Origin: Microcaldota archaeon
GTDB taxonomy: Archaea; Micrarchaeota; Micrarchaeia; Anstonellales; Anstonellaceae
Reading direction: 5' to 3'
Assembly (NCBI GenBank): GCA_026396415.1
Contig: JAPLWX010000001.1
Span: 1 to 47,534 of the forward strand
Length of the DNA stretch: 47,534 nucleotides
Shown here: positions 1-9,186 of the stretch, piece by piece
How the letters are laid out: each line of letters begins with the position of its first letter
Numbering within the stretch: position 1 is the stretch's first letter
Translations under genes and position numbers: made by a program
The notes under the pieces: model-generated
Databases searched by the model: none
What the model was told of the DNA's origin: nothing
Seen by the model: only the letters and a program-made list of their open reading frames with translations

Positions 1-121
1 CAGAAAACGAATTGGTCTTTTGCAGAGAGAGCCAACCGACAATCAGCAAAAAGAGGAGTGAGGAATATAACATTTTAGGTGAAAAGAAGGGCTGGGACTG
101 AACCGTTGAAATTGGGGAATT

Positions 122-808
122 TTGAACCGTTGTTTACACATCCCCCCCGCACAGCTTAGCGGGTCGGATAAACCTCTTGACGCGGCAGAAAAATATGGCT
201 ACGGAAAAACAAACAACTTTCCCAATTCGATTGCAATATTGGGCTCGTCCGCCGTCTGCATAGACTATACAAACATTGCCGCCGACCTTCTCAACTCGCT
301 GGGAATCCCATCGCGCAGCATCGTGGTGGCTTCCCACGGAATCAGGCCGGATGACGTCAAAACAGCAAGTTCCCTCGGGCAGCTGATAAAAAGCATAACG
401 CACTCAATTGTCGAAATCAATCTCCCCTCAGGAAACAAGTACTTTAATGTCACTCCCATGTACACCCGGGAAACAAGCGAGCTGTCGGCCAATGTATTGG
501 ACATCCCTGACCCGTTCGAATACATCCAAAGCAGGCTGGAGTCAAGATATCCCGGGATAAAGGTGCTGCGGGTGGCCTGCTTCAGGTCGATGCCTTCGGA
601 ATTTTTTGCGAAATTCCCGAAAATCAGGGCTGCACTTGACGGCGACATATCCACTGCCCACTTGGCAAGCAGCGCCATCATGGCTGACACGAAGCTGTGC
701 AAAACGCTTTACGAAATTGGAAGCGACTACAATCTCCATTCGTGGGACGTGATGATAGACCTGATGAACACCAACCCGGAGAAGTTCACAGGGCTTCATG
801 CGCCCTAG
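122..808 (+). CDS. Transglutaminase-like domain protein (TTG start, N-terminus uncertain)
   Basis: ORF with CIDYTNIAADLLNSLGIPSRSIVV...HSIVEI, resembling the Cys/His transglutaminase core; in-frame stop just upstream. Confidence 0.55.
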   Translation: MNRCLHIPPAQLSGSDKPLDAAEKYGYGKTNNFPNSIAILGSSAVCIDYTNIAADLLNSLGIPSRSIVVASHGIRPDDVKTASSLGQLIKSITHSIVEINLPSGNKYFNVTPMYTRETSELSANVLDIPDPFEYIQSRLESRYPGIKVLRVACFRSMPSEFFAKFPKIRAALDGDISTAHLASSAIMADTKLCKTLYEIGSDYNLHSWDVMIDLMNTNPEKFTGLHAP

Positions 809-860
809 CCGCCAGCAAAGCTTCTTTAACCTTAAGCCTAACTAAATCAGAATCCATTCT

Positions 861-1031
861 GCGGTTGTAGTCCAGCCTGGTAGGATATGAGCTTCCCATA
901 ACCCTTTTTGCCCCTCCCGAATGTTGGCGGAAAATGCATGGGGGTTGGAGAAAGCTCGAGACCCGGGTTCAAACGCCCTTGTCTGGCGACAACGTGTTGC
1001 CAGCCTTCGGCTGACAATCCCGGCAGCCGCA
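861..1031 (+). tRNA. tRNA-Gly(CCC) with two introns (899-952 and 974-1017)
   Basis: Acceptor GCGGTTG/CAGCCGC plus discriminator A; D-arm GTCC/GGAT; anticodon stem TGAGC/GCTCG; anticodon CCC at 895-897; T-stem CCGGG/CCCGG. Removing the introns gives loops TTCCCAA and TTCAAAT. Both junctions fit bulge-helix-bulge motifs. Confidence 0.88.
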
Positions 1032-1062
1032 TTTTATTATCATCGCATGTCGAGGCAATTGC

Positions 1063-1995
1063 ATGAAGCACATACACATCGCCGCGCTCGAGCCTGACTC
1101 GGAATTCGCGAAAAAGATAGGCAAGAAGGGCAGCGAGAGCGATTTTACCATCTACAACTGCAAGGAAGGGGACAGGGTGATCTGCCTCTACCAGCCAAGC
1201 AAATATCCCGAGAAAATCCAGCCCCTGCTCTATGCGCTTTCGCTTTGCGACGCCGCATATTTCCGCCCGAACGCTATTGACAAGTTCGCAGGCGAGATGC
1301 TCGTGGCGTGCGCGGTTTTCGGCAAGCCCCTCATCGTGGTTCCCGACATCGTGGGAAGGGGCGACATCGAGCCCCTCATCAGGTCCGCAGGCGTGCAGCA
1401 GTACGAATTCTTCGAGGGCGACGCGAACGCGCTCCGTGAAAAGCTCCTGTCCCTCCCGTCCATGCGCAAGCCCGACGGAAAGACTGAAGTGATAATCGAC
1501 TCATGCTTTGCGGTGAAGGGCATAGGCACAGTGGCGCTTGGCATTGTGCAGCAGGGCACGGTGCGCGTGCACCAGAAGCTCTCCTTCCTTCCGTCCGGCA
1601 GGGAGGCGGAGATAAAGTCCATCCAGGTCCAGGATGTGGACGTGCGCGAAGCCGAGGCTTCCAGCCGCGTGGGGCTTTCGCTTCGCGGGCTCGAGGCTGA
1701 CGAGGTGGGCAAGGGAGACTTGGCTGTCGAGGAGAAATTCCCCTCGGCAAGCAAAATAGAGGCAAGCATCTCGCTCACCAAATTCTACAAGGGCGACATC
1801 ACCGTGCCGCAGTTCTTCGTGCTTTCAGGCTTGAAGTATGTTGCCTGCAAGGCAAAAAGGCTCCCGGCAGGGAATTTTGAAATAGATCTCACCGCGCCCA
1901 TGTGCCTGAGGCAGGGCGAGACGCTATGCGTTTTCCTCCCCGAAGCCATGCCGCGCGCGATAGGGAGCGCGAAAGTGGAGAAAATAATACCTTAA
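1063..1995 (+). CDS. Translation-factor-like protein (EF-Tu domain 2-like C-terminal part, no recognisable GTPase P-loop)
   Basis: C-terminal region KGIGTVALGIVQQGTVRVHQKLSFLPSGREAEIKSIQVQDVDVREAEASSRVGLSLRGL resembles EF-Tu/SelB domain 2; N-terminus lacks GxxxxGK[ST]. Confidence 0.65.
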   Translation: MKHIHIAALEPDSEFAKKIGKKGSESDFTIYNCKEGDRVICLYQPSKYPEKIQPLLYALSLCDAAYFRPNAIDKFAGEMLVACAVFGKPLIVVPDIVGRGDIEPLIRSAGVQQYEFFEGDANALREKLLSLPSMRKPDGKTEVIIDSCFAVKGIGTVALGIVQQGTVRVHQKLSFLPSGREAEIKSIQVQDVDVREAEASSRVGLSLRGLEADEVGKGDLAVEEKFPSASKIEASISLTKFYKGDITVPQFFVLSGLKYVACKAKRLPAGNFEIDLTAPMCLRQGETLCVFLPEAMPRAIGSAKVEKIIP

Positions 1996-3335
1996 AGATA
2001 CTCTTTCTTCACTCCATATATGTCCAGGAAAATCCTGGTCAGGCGTGCCTGGTCATACTCTCCAAAAAGCCTGCTTATGCCGGAGCCGTCCTGGAATTTC
2101 ACTTTCGCCGTGCCATCTATGAACTGCACAAACTGCTCCCCTTCAAACATTTTTCCCATCACAAGCTGTTTTATCATTTCTGGGCCCACGATGTGCGGAA
2201 TCCTTGTCATTATTTTGATGAGCTGCTGGTCAAAGTACGGGGATTCCAGCCGAATGCCGTATTCTGCGAATATCTTGCCCATCCTTGCAAGCGCGTGCTT
2301 TGGCAGGCCTCCCCTGCCCAGCACAAGGTCGCTCATCTTATCCCCAAACGTCAATGCCATCCTGAACCAAACGTCCCCCCTGTCCTGCGTGGAGTAGCCG
2401 TACGCCTGCGGGTTAAAGCAGTAATCATTGAACATTTCATTCGGTCCCTCCCCGCAGAAAACAGTGCTTATGCCCTCTGCCACGACTGCCTTGCCGATAA
2501 GGTACATTGACAACGAGCACAGTGCATTGTCCTTTTTCGGGCTGCCGCCTACAAGGAGGGTTTTCATGACCGCCGCATCAACATCAATACCACTTTCAAT
2601 CTCTTTTTCATAGATGAGCTTCCTGCCTGGGGAATATTTCTGCACCGATATCGAAAGCCCATTGCCATTTCTCTTCACGCAAACTTCCGACAGTTCCAAC
2701 CCGAAAACGCTTGCGAACTGCCTGCTTTTGACAATGTCCTGGTCGTTTTCATTCACTTTCAAGGTGAACGCGGTAATTTTTCGGTCCTTAAAGCCTGAAA
2801 GCACGTAGCCCACGCTCATGCTGTCCAGCCCGCCCGAAAGCAGGAGTCCTATCTCCTTCTCAGGGATTGTGGCGAGCCGCTGCTCTATTGATGCCTGGAA
2901 AAAGCCCCTCAGCTTCGGGCAAGTTGCCTGGAAGTTGCTCGGGTCAATGCCGGCAATATCGCTTTCCTGCAAGGTAGGCATTATTTCCTCCTCCATGGGG
3001 CAAAGCGAGTCAAACGCCCTGCTGTCAAATGTGATGCGGGTGTTGTTATGGACTGCGCGCACGCGCTCCCATGAGAATTCCGCGCCGTTCTCTTCCCGGT
3101 ACTGCTTGATGTCGCAGATATTGCTTGCCACGACAAGCTCCTTCCTTTTCACATCCTGGTAAAAGTGGAGCGGGTTTTCGCCAGGCCAATCCCTTGAAAG
3201 GACAATCTTCCCATCAACGACTTTGATGTTTCCATACCGGTAGGCGTTGTTCGGGAAAGCCTTCAGGTTCATGATGTCCGTGGCTACAAAGCCTTTCGCC
3301 TCGATTGTTTCTTTCCTCATTATCATGATGACCAC
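1992..3335 (-). CDS. Asparagine synthase-like (AsnB C-terminal domain) amidotransferase/ATP-pyrophosphatase family protein; start may be internal
   Basis: LLLSGGLDSMSVGYVLSGF PP-loop and CGEGPNEMFNDY motif; N-terminal part lacks an N-terminal catalytic Cys. Confidence 0.7.
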   Translation of the reverse strand: MVIMIMRKETIEAKGFVATDIMNLKAFPNNAYRYGNIKVVDGKIVLSRDWPGENPLHFYQDVKRKELVVASNICDIKQYREENGAEFSWERVRAVHNNTRITFDSRAFDSLCPMEEEIMPTLQESDIAGIDPSNFQATCPKLRGFFQASIEQRLATIPEKEIGLLLSGGLDSMSVGYVLSGFKDRKITAFTLKVNENDQDIVKSRQFASVFGLELSEVCVKRNGNGLSISVQKYSPGRKLIYEKEIESGIDVDAAVMKTLLVGGSPKKDNALCSLSMYLIGKAVVAEGISTVFCGEGPNEMFNDYCFNPQAYGYSTQDRGDVWFRMALTFGDKMSDLVLGRGGLPKHALARMGKIFAEYGIRLESPYFDQQLIKIMTRIPHIVGPEMIKQLVMGKMFEGEQFVQFIDGTAKVKFQDGSGISRLFGEYDQARLTRIFLDIYGVKKEYL

Positions 3336-3356
3336 CTCAATGTTATTATTGGTGGT
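3331..3356. promoter_or_regulatory. Operator-like inverted repeat at the asnB-like gene start
   Basis: ACCACCtcAAT...ATTGGTGGT in the AT-rich divergent intergenic region. Confidence 0.35.
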
Positions 3357-3447
3357 TTAATGTAGATATAGTGCTTATTATAATTATTTATTAGATTTTT
3401 TGTCAAAACCGCCTATATTATAAAATATAACTATAAAAGATTGAAAT

Positions 3448-4437
3448 ATGGTAATAAAGCTGGACCTGAAGGACAGGAAGCTCCTCTATGGGCTGGACAG
3501 GAACGCACGCGCTACGTATAGCGAGCTTGCCACGCGCGCAGGGGTTTCAAAGCAGGTGGCAAGGTACCGGCTGAACCTTCTTGAGAATCAGGGGGCGATA
3601 AACACCCATTTTGCAATCATAGACGTGGCCCGGCTCGGCTATACCATCCGCAAGGCTTTCATAAAGCTGCAGAATGCCGATGAAAAACAGGAAGGGGAAC
3701 TGATAGCATGGCTGAAGGAAAATCCCAATGTGGTATGGCTGGCATCATCGGACGGTCAATTCGACATCTCTTTCGGCATGCGCTCCATCAACATCGAAAA
3801 ATACACCGAGCAGCTTGCGGAAATCGACAATAAGTTCGGGCACCTTTTCCTGGAGCGGCAGATTGCCCCCATTGTGAAAGGGCAGTACTTCTACCGCGAT
3901 TACCTGATTGGCAAGGAAGCAGGCACTGAGCGTGAGCTTGCATTCGGCTCCGTGCCCCTTCCGCCCAAGCTGGATGGCAAGGATTGGGGAATCCTCGTGG
4001 AACTTGGGAAGGATGCACGCACGCCAGTTTCCGACATTGCAAGGAAAATCGGCCTTTCGCCCGACGCCGTTTCCAAGCGGCTCAAGCGCCTGGAGGAAGT
4101 GGGTGCAGTGCGCGGATACGTGCTGGTCCTTGACAATCCCGCTCTCGGGCAGCTGCATTACAAGGTGCTGGTGCGGCTCAAAACCGTAACCCAAAAAAGA
4201 TACCAATCCCTTGTGGAATTCTGCCGAAGGCACCCAGATATCTTTTACATAGTGAAAACATTCGGGGTGTGGGAATTTGAAATCGACATGGAGGTTTCAA
4301 ACGTCGCGGCATTCAGGAAAATCATGCGGGATATGAAGGGAAAGTTCTCAGACATCATCCGGGACTATTCGTACATCAGCATATACAAGATACACAAGTA
4401 CAATTTCTGCCCAAGCAAGCCCGAAGTCAGCATCTAG
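3448..4437 (+). CDS. Tandem Lrp/AsnC-family transcriptional regulator (two HTH-RAM units)
   Basis: Two HTH segments (LDLKDRKLLYGLDRNARATYSELATRAGVSKQVARYRL and DGKDWGILVELGKDARTPVSDIARKIGLSPDAVSKRLKRL), each followed by a RAM-like segment. Confidence 0.8.
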   Translation: MVIKLDLKDRKLLYGLDRNARATYSELATRAGVSKQVARYRLNLLENQGAINTHFAIIDVARLGYTIRKAFIKLQNADEKQEGELIAWLKENPNVVWLASSDGQFDISFGMRSINIEKYTEQLAEIDNKFGHLFLERQIAPIVKGQYFYRDYLIGKEAGTERELAFGSVPLPPKLDGKDWGILVELGKDARTPVSDIARKIGLSPDAVSKRLKRLEEVGAVRGYVLVLDNPALGQLHYKVLVRLKTVTQKRYQSLVEFCRRHPDIFYIVKTFGVWEFEIDMEVSNVAAFRKIMRDMKGKFSDIIRDYSYISIYKIHKYNFCPSKPEVSI

Positions 4438-6098
4438 ATTTTCTTCTGCATGTACGCGCCCTCAAGCGCGTAGCCTGATTTCCTGTAGTAGCCCCTCGCG
4501 CCAGGGCCTGAAAGCACGCTTATTTTTTCCAGCCCGAATTCCCTGCGCGTGATTTCCTCCGCCTCGTGCAGAAGCCGCGCGCCCAGCCCCCTGTGCTGTT
4601 CCTTCTCTGCAGAGCGCTCGCCAATCAACGCCTCCTGCCCGTAGACATGGAGCTCGCGCACAACTGAAGATGATGCGAGTTCAGCGCGGTGCGGCTTATG
4701 GGGCACTCGCAGGCGCAGGAAAGCTGCAATCAGGTCCTTTTCCCTGTCCTCAAACGACAGGAAGATTTCCTTCCCCCCTGATGCAGCATAGTCCATGCGG
4801 CAAAGCCCAAGCGAGAGCTTGCTTGCTGCAATTCCCTTCCTCTCCTCGCTGCCAATCTCCCTGCAGCGTATGCAGCGGCACTTTTCCCCCCGCTTGCGCA
4901 GAAGCTCATCCACTATCTGCCTCAGGTTCGAGTTTTTCACGCCTGCGGCAACAAGGGGCGAAGGGATGTCGCGCTGGATGCGCGGCACCCTCACATAAGG
5001 GGGTATGAAGCGCGTGGCGTCGGCAATCACTTCCGCAGCCTCTTCAGTGGTGTACGGCGAAAACTCGCCGCGCTTCCACATGCCATATAGGGGAGTGCCC
5101 TGCATCACCAGCACAGGGTAGATTTTCACCATGTCAGGCTGGAAGCGCGGGTCGGAAAATAGAGCGCGGAAATATCCCACATCCTGCTTCGGCGTTGCAA
5201 AAAGCCCGGGCATCATGTGGTAGCAGATTTTGAAGCCCGAGTCGCGGAGCACTGCTGTGGAGCGCACAACATCAGACACGCTGTGCCCGCGGAGCACGCG
5301 GCGGTACACTGCATCTGAAAGCGCCTGCACGCCAAGCTCCACCTGCGTGCCGCCCATGGCAAGCATTGCGTCAGCCTCGCGCCTCATGCCAAAGTCAGGC
5401 CGCGTCTCGAATGTCACGCCGATTGCGCGGTGCGGCGCGCGCTCGTTCGCATCAATCGCAGCTGCAAGGCCGCCTGCTTTCTTTCCATTGAGCGTGTCGA
5501 ACGCCTCTTTCATGAATCCCTCCTGCGCCTTTTTCGGCGAGCAAAGGAAGGTGCCGCCCATCACGATGAGATGGCACTTGTCCGTGCCATGCCCCTGCCC
5601 TGCATACTGCGCCAGGCGCGCCTCCACCTGCTTCCTGGCGGAATAGCCGCACTCAATCGCCCTCATGGTGGCGGGCTCAAAGCCGGTGTATGACTGCGGC
5701 GCATTCTTCCCCCTGGGGCAGTAAATGCATTTGCCCGGGCAGGGGAAAGGAGGAGGCATGAGCGCGAGCGGCGACACGCCCGACAGCGTGCGCGTGGGCG
5801 ATTTGAGGAGTGCGCGGCGAAGAGCAGGCTGCGTGCGGGGGACAAATGCAAGCATTTCTGAATTCTTCAGGTAGCTTATGCCGTATTCGCGCGATATCCT
5901 GTTTTTCAGCCGCTCCATGCTCTGCAGGGGCTTTTCCAAAAGCGAAACCGCAGCTTCCCTTGCGGCTTCCTTCCTGCCCGCGCTCTTTTCTCCGTTGGCC
6001 GCGCTTCTTTTTTTTGGGGAAAACTCAGGCAGGCTGCCGTCTTCCTCCATCAGCCTTGCGGCTGTGCGCGCATTGCTTGCTTTGGCAGCCAAATTCAC
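4434..6098 (-). CDS. elp3: Elp3-family tRNA uridine(34) modification enzyme (radical SAM + GNAT)
   Basis: CPGKCIYCPRGKNAPQSYTGFEPATMRA radical-SAM cysteines; C-terminal GNAT region HRGLGARLLHEAEEITRREFG...GARGYYRKSGYALEGAYMQK. Confidence 0.92.
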   Translation of the reverse strand: MNLAAKASNARTAARLMEEDGSLPEFSPKKRSAANGEKSAGRKEAAREAAVSLLEKPLQSMERLKNRISREYGISYLKNSEMLAFVPRTQPALRRALLKSPTRTLSGVSPLALMPPPFPCPGKCIYCPRGKNAPQSYTGFEPATMRAIECGYSARKQVEARLAQYAGQGHGTDKCHLIVMGGTFLCSPKKAQEGFMKEAFDTLNGKKAGGLAAAIDANERAPHRAIGVTFETRPDFGMRREADAMLAMGGTQVELGVQALSDAVYRRVLRGHSVSDVVRSTAVLRDSGFKICYHMMPGLFATPKQDVGYFRALFSDPRFQPDMVKIYPVLVMQGTPLYGMWKRGEFSPYTTEEAAEVIADATRFIPPYVRVPRIQRDIPSPLVAAGVKNSNLRQIVDELLRKRGEKCRCIRCREIGSEERKGIAASKLSLGLCRMDYAASGGKEIFLSFEDREKDLIAAFLRLRVPHKPHRAELASSSVVRELHVYGQEALIGERSAEKEQHRGLGARLLHEAEEITRREFGLEKISVLSGPGARGYYRKSGYALEGAYMQKKI

Positions 6099-6101
6099 AC
6101 C

Positions 6102-6914
6102 TCAGGGCAAGAAGTTCGAAAGCAGCCCCACGATGAAGTACAGCGGCGCCTCGGCTGACGGGAAGAGGAGCACGCCGCGGCTCACTGACTTGAAGTCGGA
6201 CAGCAAATCCGTGTTCACGCGTAGCGCCACAGGCACCTCCGCCACTATCCTGTCGCTCGAGGACGAGCGCGCCCATATCGTCACGTCATAATCCGCTTCG
6301 TCGTCCCCCACGATTTCGTATGTCAGCGTTTTAGTGGTCTGCGAGGGGATGTATATGCTCCTGCGGAACTCCCAGGTGCGGACGCCCGTGGAGCCCACAA
6401 CGAATATGTCGTTTGCCATGCCCTTGTTTGAAATCGTTATCGTGTACCTTGCAGGCTGCCCTGCCCCTGTGCTTATGCTTACCGGGGAAACCGTCATGTC
6501 CATCACGTCGTGCGTGACCGTCACGCTTGCCGTGAATTCCACGTCGGGGCCAAGCCCCTTGTCCCCTGCCTCGTCCCAAAGCTTGAGCACAACCGCATAG
6601 TCGCCGTCAGGCGCATCCTTCGGGACGGTGATATCCGCCTGCAGGGGGGTTGCATAAAGCTTGGAAGGCGCGGAGGCCCATCCCTCTGGAAGGGAGCTTG
6701 CCGAAAGCCGGTCATACGCGCCGCCGGTGCCATACGGCCCCCCTGTCGCCACCCGGGGGTCCACCACGATGGAGAAAGTCTGCCCTGGCCCCACATTGCC
6801 TATGCTGATTGCCGAGCCCTGCCCGACCTGCGCAGACACGGGCGCAAGCACGCTCAATGCGAACGCGCACGAAAGCAGCGCGGCGAACGCGGAAATGAAA
6901 ACCAAAAGCCTCAT
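6102..6914 (-). CDS. Secreted/surface protein with signal peptide, hypothetical
   Basis: Signal-like MRLLVFISAFAALLSCAFA at 6914; the longer ORF upstream overlaps the opposite gene and is not expected to be coding. Confidence 0.6.
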   Translation of the reverse strand: MRLLVFISAFAALLSCAFALSVLAPVSAQVGQGSAISIGNVGPGQTFSIVVDPRVATGGPYGTGGAYDRLSASSLPEGWASAPSKLYATPLQADITVPKDAPDGDYAVVLKLWDEAGDKGLGPDVEFTASVTVTHDVMDMTVSPVSISTGAGQPARYTITISNKGMANDIFVVGSTGVRTWEFRRSIYIPSQTTKTLTYEIVGDDEADYDVTIWARSSSSDRIVAEVPVALRVNTDLLSDFKSVSRGVLLFPSAEAPLYFIVGLLSNFLP

Positions 6915-6976
6915 AACATCCACTCCGGGTGGATTCCTGCGAGAAGGATTAAAACCATTGCTGGCAAAATGCCTCC

Positions 6977-8419
6977 ATGGGTTTCTTCCGCATCCTTGCG
7001 CTGTCCCTCCTGCTTTCCCCCGCCCTGTTTGCCGCCTCGCCGTTTGAGATGTTCCTTCACCGCTCATTCGAGCCCGACTCAGGCGTGCAGTACGTTTCCC
7101 TTCTCTCCAATGGCGGCTATTACCTGGTGAGCGCGGGAGGGGTTGAAACATACGTGGTGGATGCGTCGAACGGAAGCATTGTGGATGGCATTCCCGCGCT
7201 GACTGCCCTTCTTGAGCAGGATGCAAAGAACCGCGACTCGTTCGACTCCAAACTCTCATCCGCAATCGCCTTCCCCTCCCAGGCCAATGCCGCAAAGCAG
7301 GCAAACGAGTCAAAGTGCCTGCAGTATATAGGCGATGATGGCGACCCTGGCTGCACTGACAAGCAGACCTGCATAGTTTCCTGCTACTCCTCCCCCCAGT
7401 GCTCGCTGATAATACAGGCGGGGGGCTTCATCGAGGCCATGATGGGCTGGGACGATGGCCGCAAGGCGTATTCCTCCCTCCTTTCCGCCTACTCGGACGG
7501 CATAGACTCCATACGCGCCGACCCTGCGCAAATCGACCGCAAAATCTCCATCCTCCAAAATCTCTCGGCGCTTGCATCGAACTTGACGCAAAGCACGCTG
7601 TTCCTCACCAAGGACGACCCGGGCTGCTCGGGCAAGAACGCCACGCTGCGCTGCTACGAGTACTGCCCAAAGATAGATTACTCGTCCTCGCTCATCTCCT
7701 CCGAAATCCAGGGCCTCGCCTCGCTGAAGCTTACGCTCTCGAAAGTCGCGAACCAGCGCGCCCGCGCGGAGGCAATAGTGGAAAGCGGCGCTGAAAATGA
7801 CGCCTACCTCTCCTCGCGCGGCAGGGACTATGAGAACTTCCGCCTGAAAATGCTCAACGGCATCCGCAGCCTCAAGGCGCAAAGCGCCGAGCTTGCAGAA
7901 ACCGTGAACGATTCGTCCATTGCGCCCATGATTTCGGGGCTTGAGAACATCTCCGCTCTTTCGCAAAACCTGTCAGGCGCAGGCAACTACAGGCAGGCGC
8001 TTGCCCTGCGGCAGCAGTTCGATTCTCTTTCCAACAACGCATCCGCCGCCATCGGCTCCGACGGCAAGCGCTACTCCGCGCTCGTGCAGGCCATGAACGG
8101 CTATTCGGACAAGGTGGCAAGCAGCGCCTGGCTCATCGGCAACGCATCCGCAAGCGCGCACCTCTCGCAGCTTGCCTCGCTGAAGGCGAATTACACCGCC
8201 CCCCTGACTCCTGCGAAAATCTCCGACGCTTCCGCCGCCCTTTCCGGATTAAGCGCGGCGCTTGACGCGGAAATATCCTCCAAAGCTGTTTCTGCAGGCA
8301 ACTCCTCCGCCCCTCCGCCCAGCCCCCCCTCTTCGCAGCCCCTGCTTCCCTGCCTTCCCGCACTCATCCTCCCGCCTGCCCTGATTTTCGCTTTTGCACG
8401 CGGGCGGCGCAGAGTTTAA
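6977..8419 (+). CDS. Secreted, membrane-anchored, Cys-containing protein, hypothetical
   Basis: N-terminal signal (FRILALSLLLSPALFAAS), Cys-rich segment CLQYIGDDGDPGCTDKQTCIVSCYSSPQC, C-terminal TM followed by RGRRRV. Confidence 0.65.
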   Translation: MGFFRILALSLLLSPALFAASPFEMFLHRSFEPDSGVQYVSLLSNGGYYLVSAGGVETYVVDASNGSIVDGIPALTALLEQDAKNRDSFDSKLSSAIAFPSQANAAKQANESKCLQYIGDDGDPGCTDKQTCIVSCYSSPQCSLIIQAGGFIEAMMGWDDGRKAYSSLLSAYSDGIDSIRADPAQIDRKISILQNLSALASNLTQSTLFLTKDDPGCSGKNATLRCYEYCPKIDYSSSLISSEIQGLASLKLTLSKVANQRARAEAIVESGAENDAYLSSRGRDYENFRLKMLNGIRSLKAQSAELAETVNDSSIAPMISGLENISALSQNLSGAGNYRQALALRQQFDSLSNNASAAIGSDGKRYSALVQAMNGYSDKVASSAWLIGNASASAHLSQLASLKANYTAPLTPAKISDASAALSGLSAALDAEISSKAVSAGNSSAPPPSPPSSQPLLPCLPALILPPALIFAFARGRRRV

Positions 8420-8475
8420 ATAGACATGCCCCAATAGATGACGCATCCGCACAGGGATTATAGGAGGGTTTTATC

Positions 8476-8733
8476 ATGAAAGGCATTCTTGCAGGCAACA
8501 GGCGCGGCGTCCACACAGCGTACACCAACCAGTATGTCGTGGAGATTGACGGCGTTGCGGACAGGGCATCCGCAAACGGCGTGATAGGCAAGCGCGTGTG
8601 CTGGAAAACCTCGACCGGCAAGGAAATAGTCGGAAAGATAAGCAAGGCGCACGGGAACTCCGGCGCGGTGCTTGTGCGCTTCGACAAGGGGCTCCCGGGC
8701 CAGGCAATCGGCACCGAAGTGGACATTTCCTGA
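8476..8733 (+). CDS. rpl35ae: Ribosomal protein L35Ae (eL33)
   Basis: MKGILAGNRRGVHTAYTNQYVVEIDGVADRASANGVIGKRVCWK...GKISKAHGNSGAVLVRFDKGLPGQAIGTEVDI. Confidence 0.88.
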   Translation: MKGILAGNRRGVHTAYTNQYVVEIDGVADRASANGVIGKRVCWKTSTGKEIVGKISKAHGNSGAVLVRFDKGLPGQAIGTEVDIS

Positions 8734-8776
8734 GTTTTTTTCACTTAATTTTCTTTCCCTTTCTGTTTGTGATGCA

Positions 8777-9181
8777 ATGCAATCTGAAAAGTACCGCTTT
8801 CTGGAGCACACCGCGGACATAATGTTCGAGGCGTACGGGAAGTCCTACGAGGAGGCGCTCCAGAACGCCGCGCACGCGATGTTCTCGGTTTTCGGCGCTG
8901 CGGGGGAAAGCGAGCGCGCAACCTTCCTTGTAACCGCGCACAACATCGAGGAGCTCACCGTGCAGGCGCTGGCGGACATGCTCGCCTACATGGACACGGG
9001 CGAAATCATCTTCTCGCGAGCATGCGTGCTTGAATACGACGAAAAGCGCCATGCAGTGAAAATCGAGGCATTCGGCGAAAAGAAGCGGCCTCGCGACTCT
9101 GTAAAGGCTGTCACCTACCACGAGCTCATGGTTTCGCACGGCAAAGAGGGCTGGACAATCAGGATACTTTTGGATGTTTAG
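8777..9181 (+). CDS. Archease
   Basis: MQSEKYRFLEHTADIMFEAYGKSYEEALQNAAHAMF...VKAVTYHELMV; internal ATG of the listed ORF. Confidence 0.9.
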   Translation: MQSEKYRFLEHTADIMFEAYGKSYEEALQNAAHAMFSVFGAAGESERATFLVTAHNIEELTVQALADMLAYMDTGEIIFSRACVLEYDEKRHAVKIEAFGEKKRPRDSVKAVTYHELMVSHGKEGWTIRILLDV

Positions 9182-9186
9182 CAGAA

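Noticed and set aside
100-132. Direct repeat GAACCGTTG ... GAACCGTTG
   Set aside because: Only 9 bp, two copies, no other supporting structure
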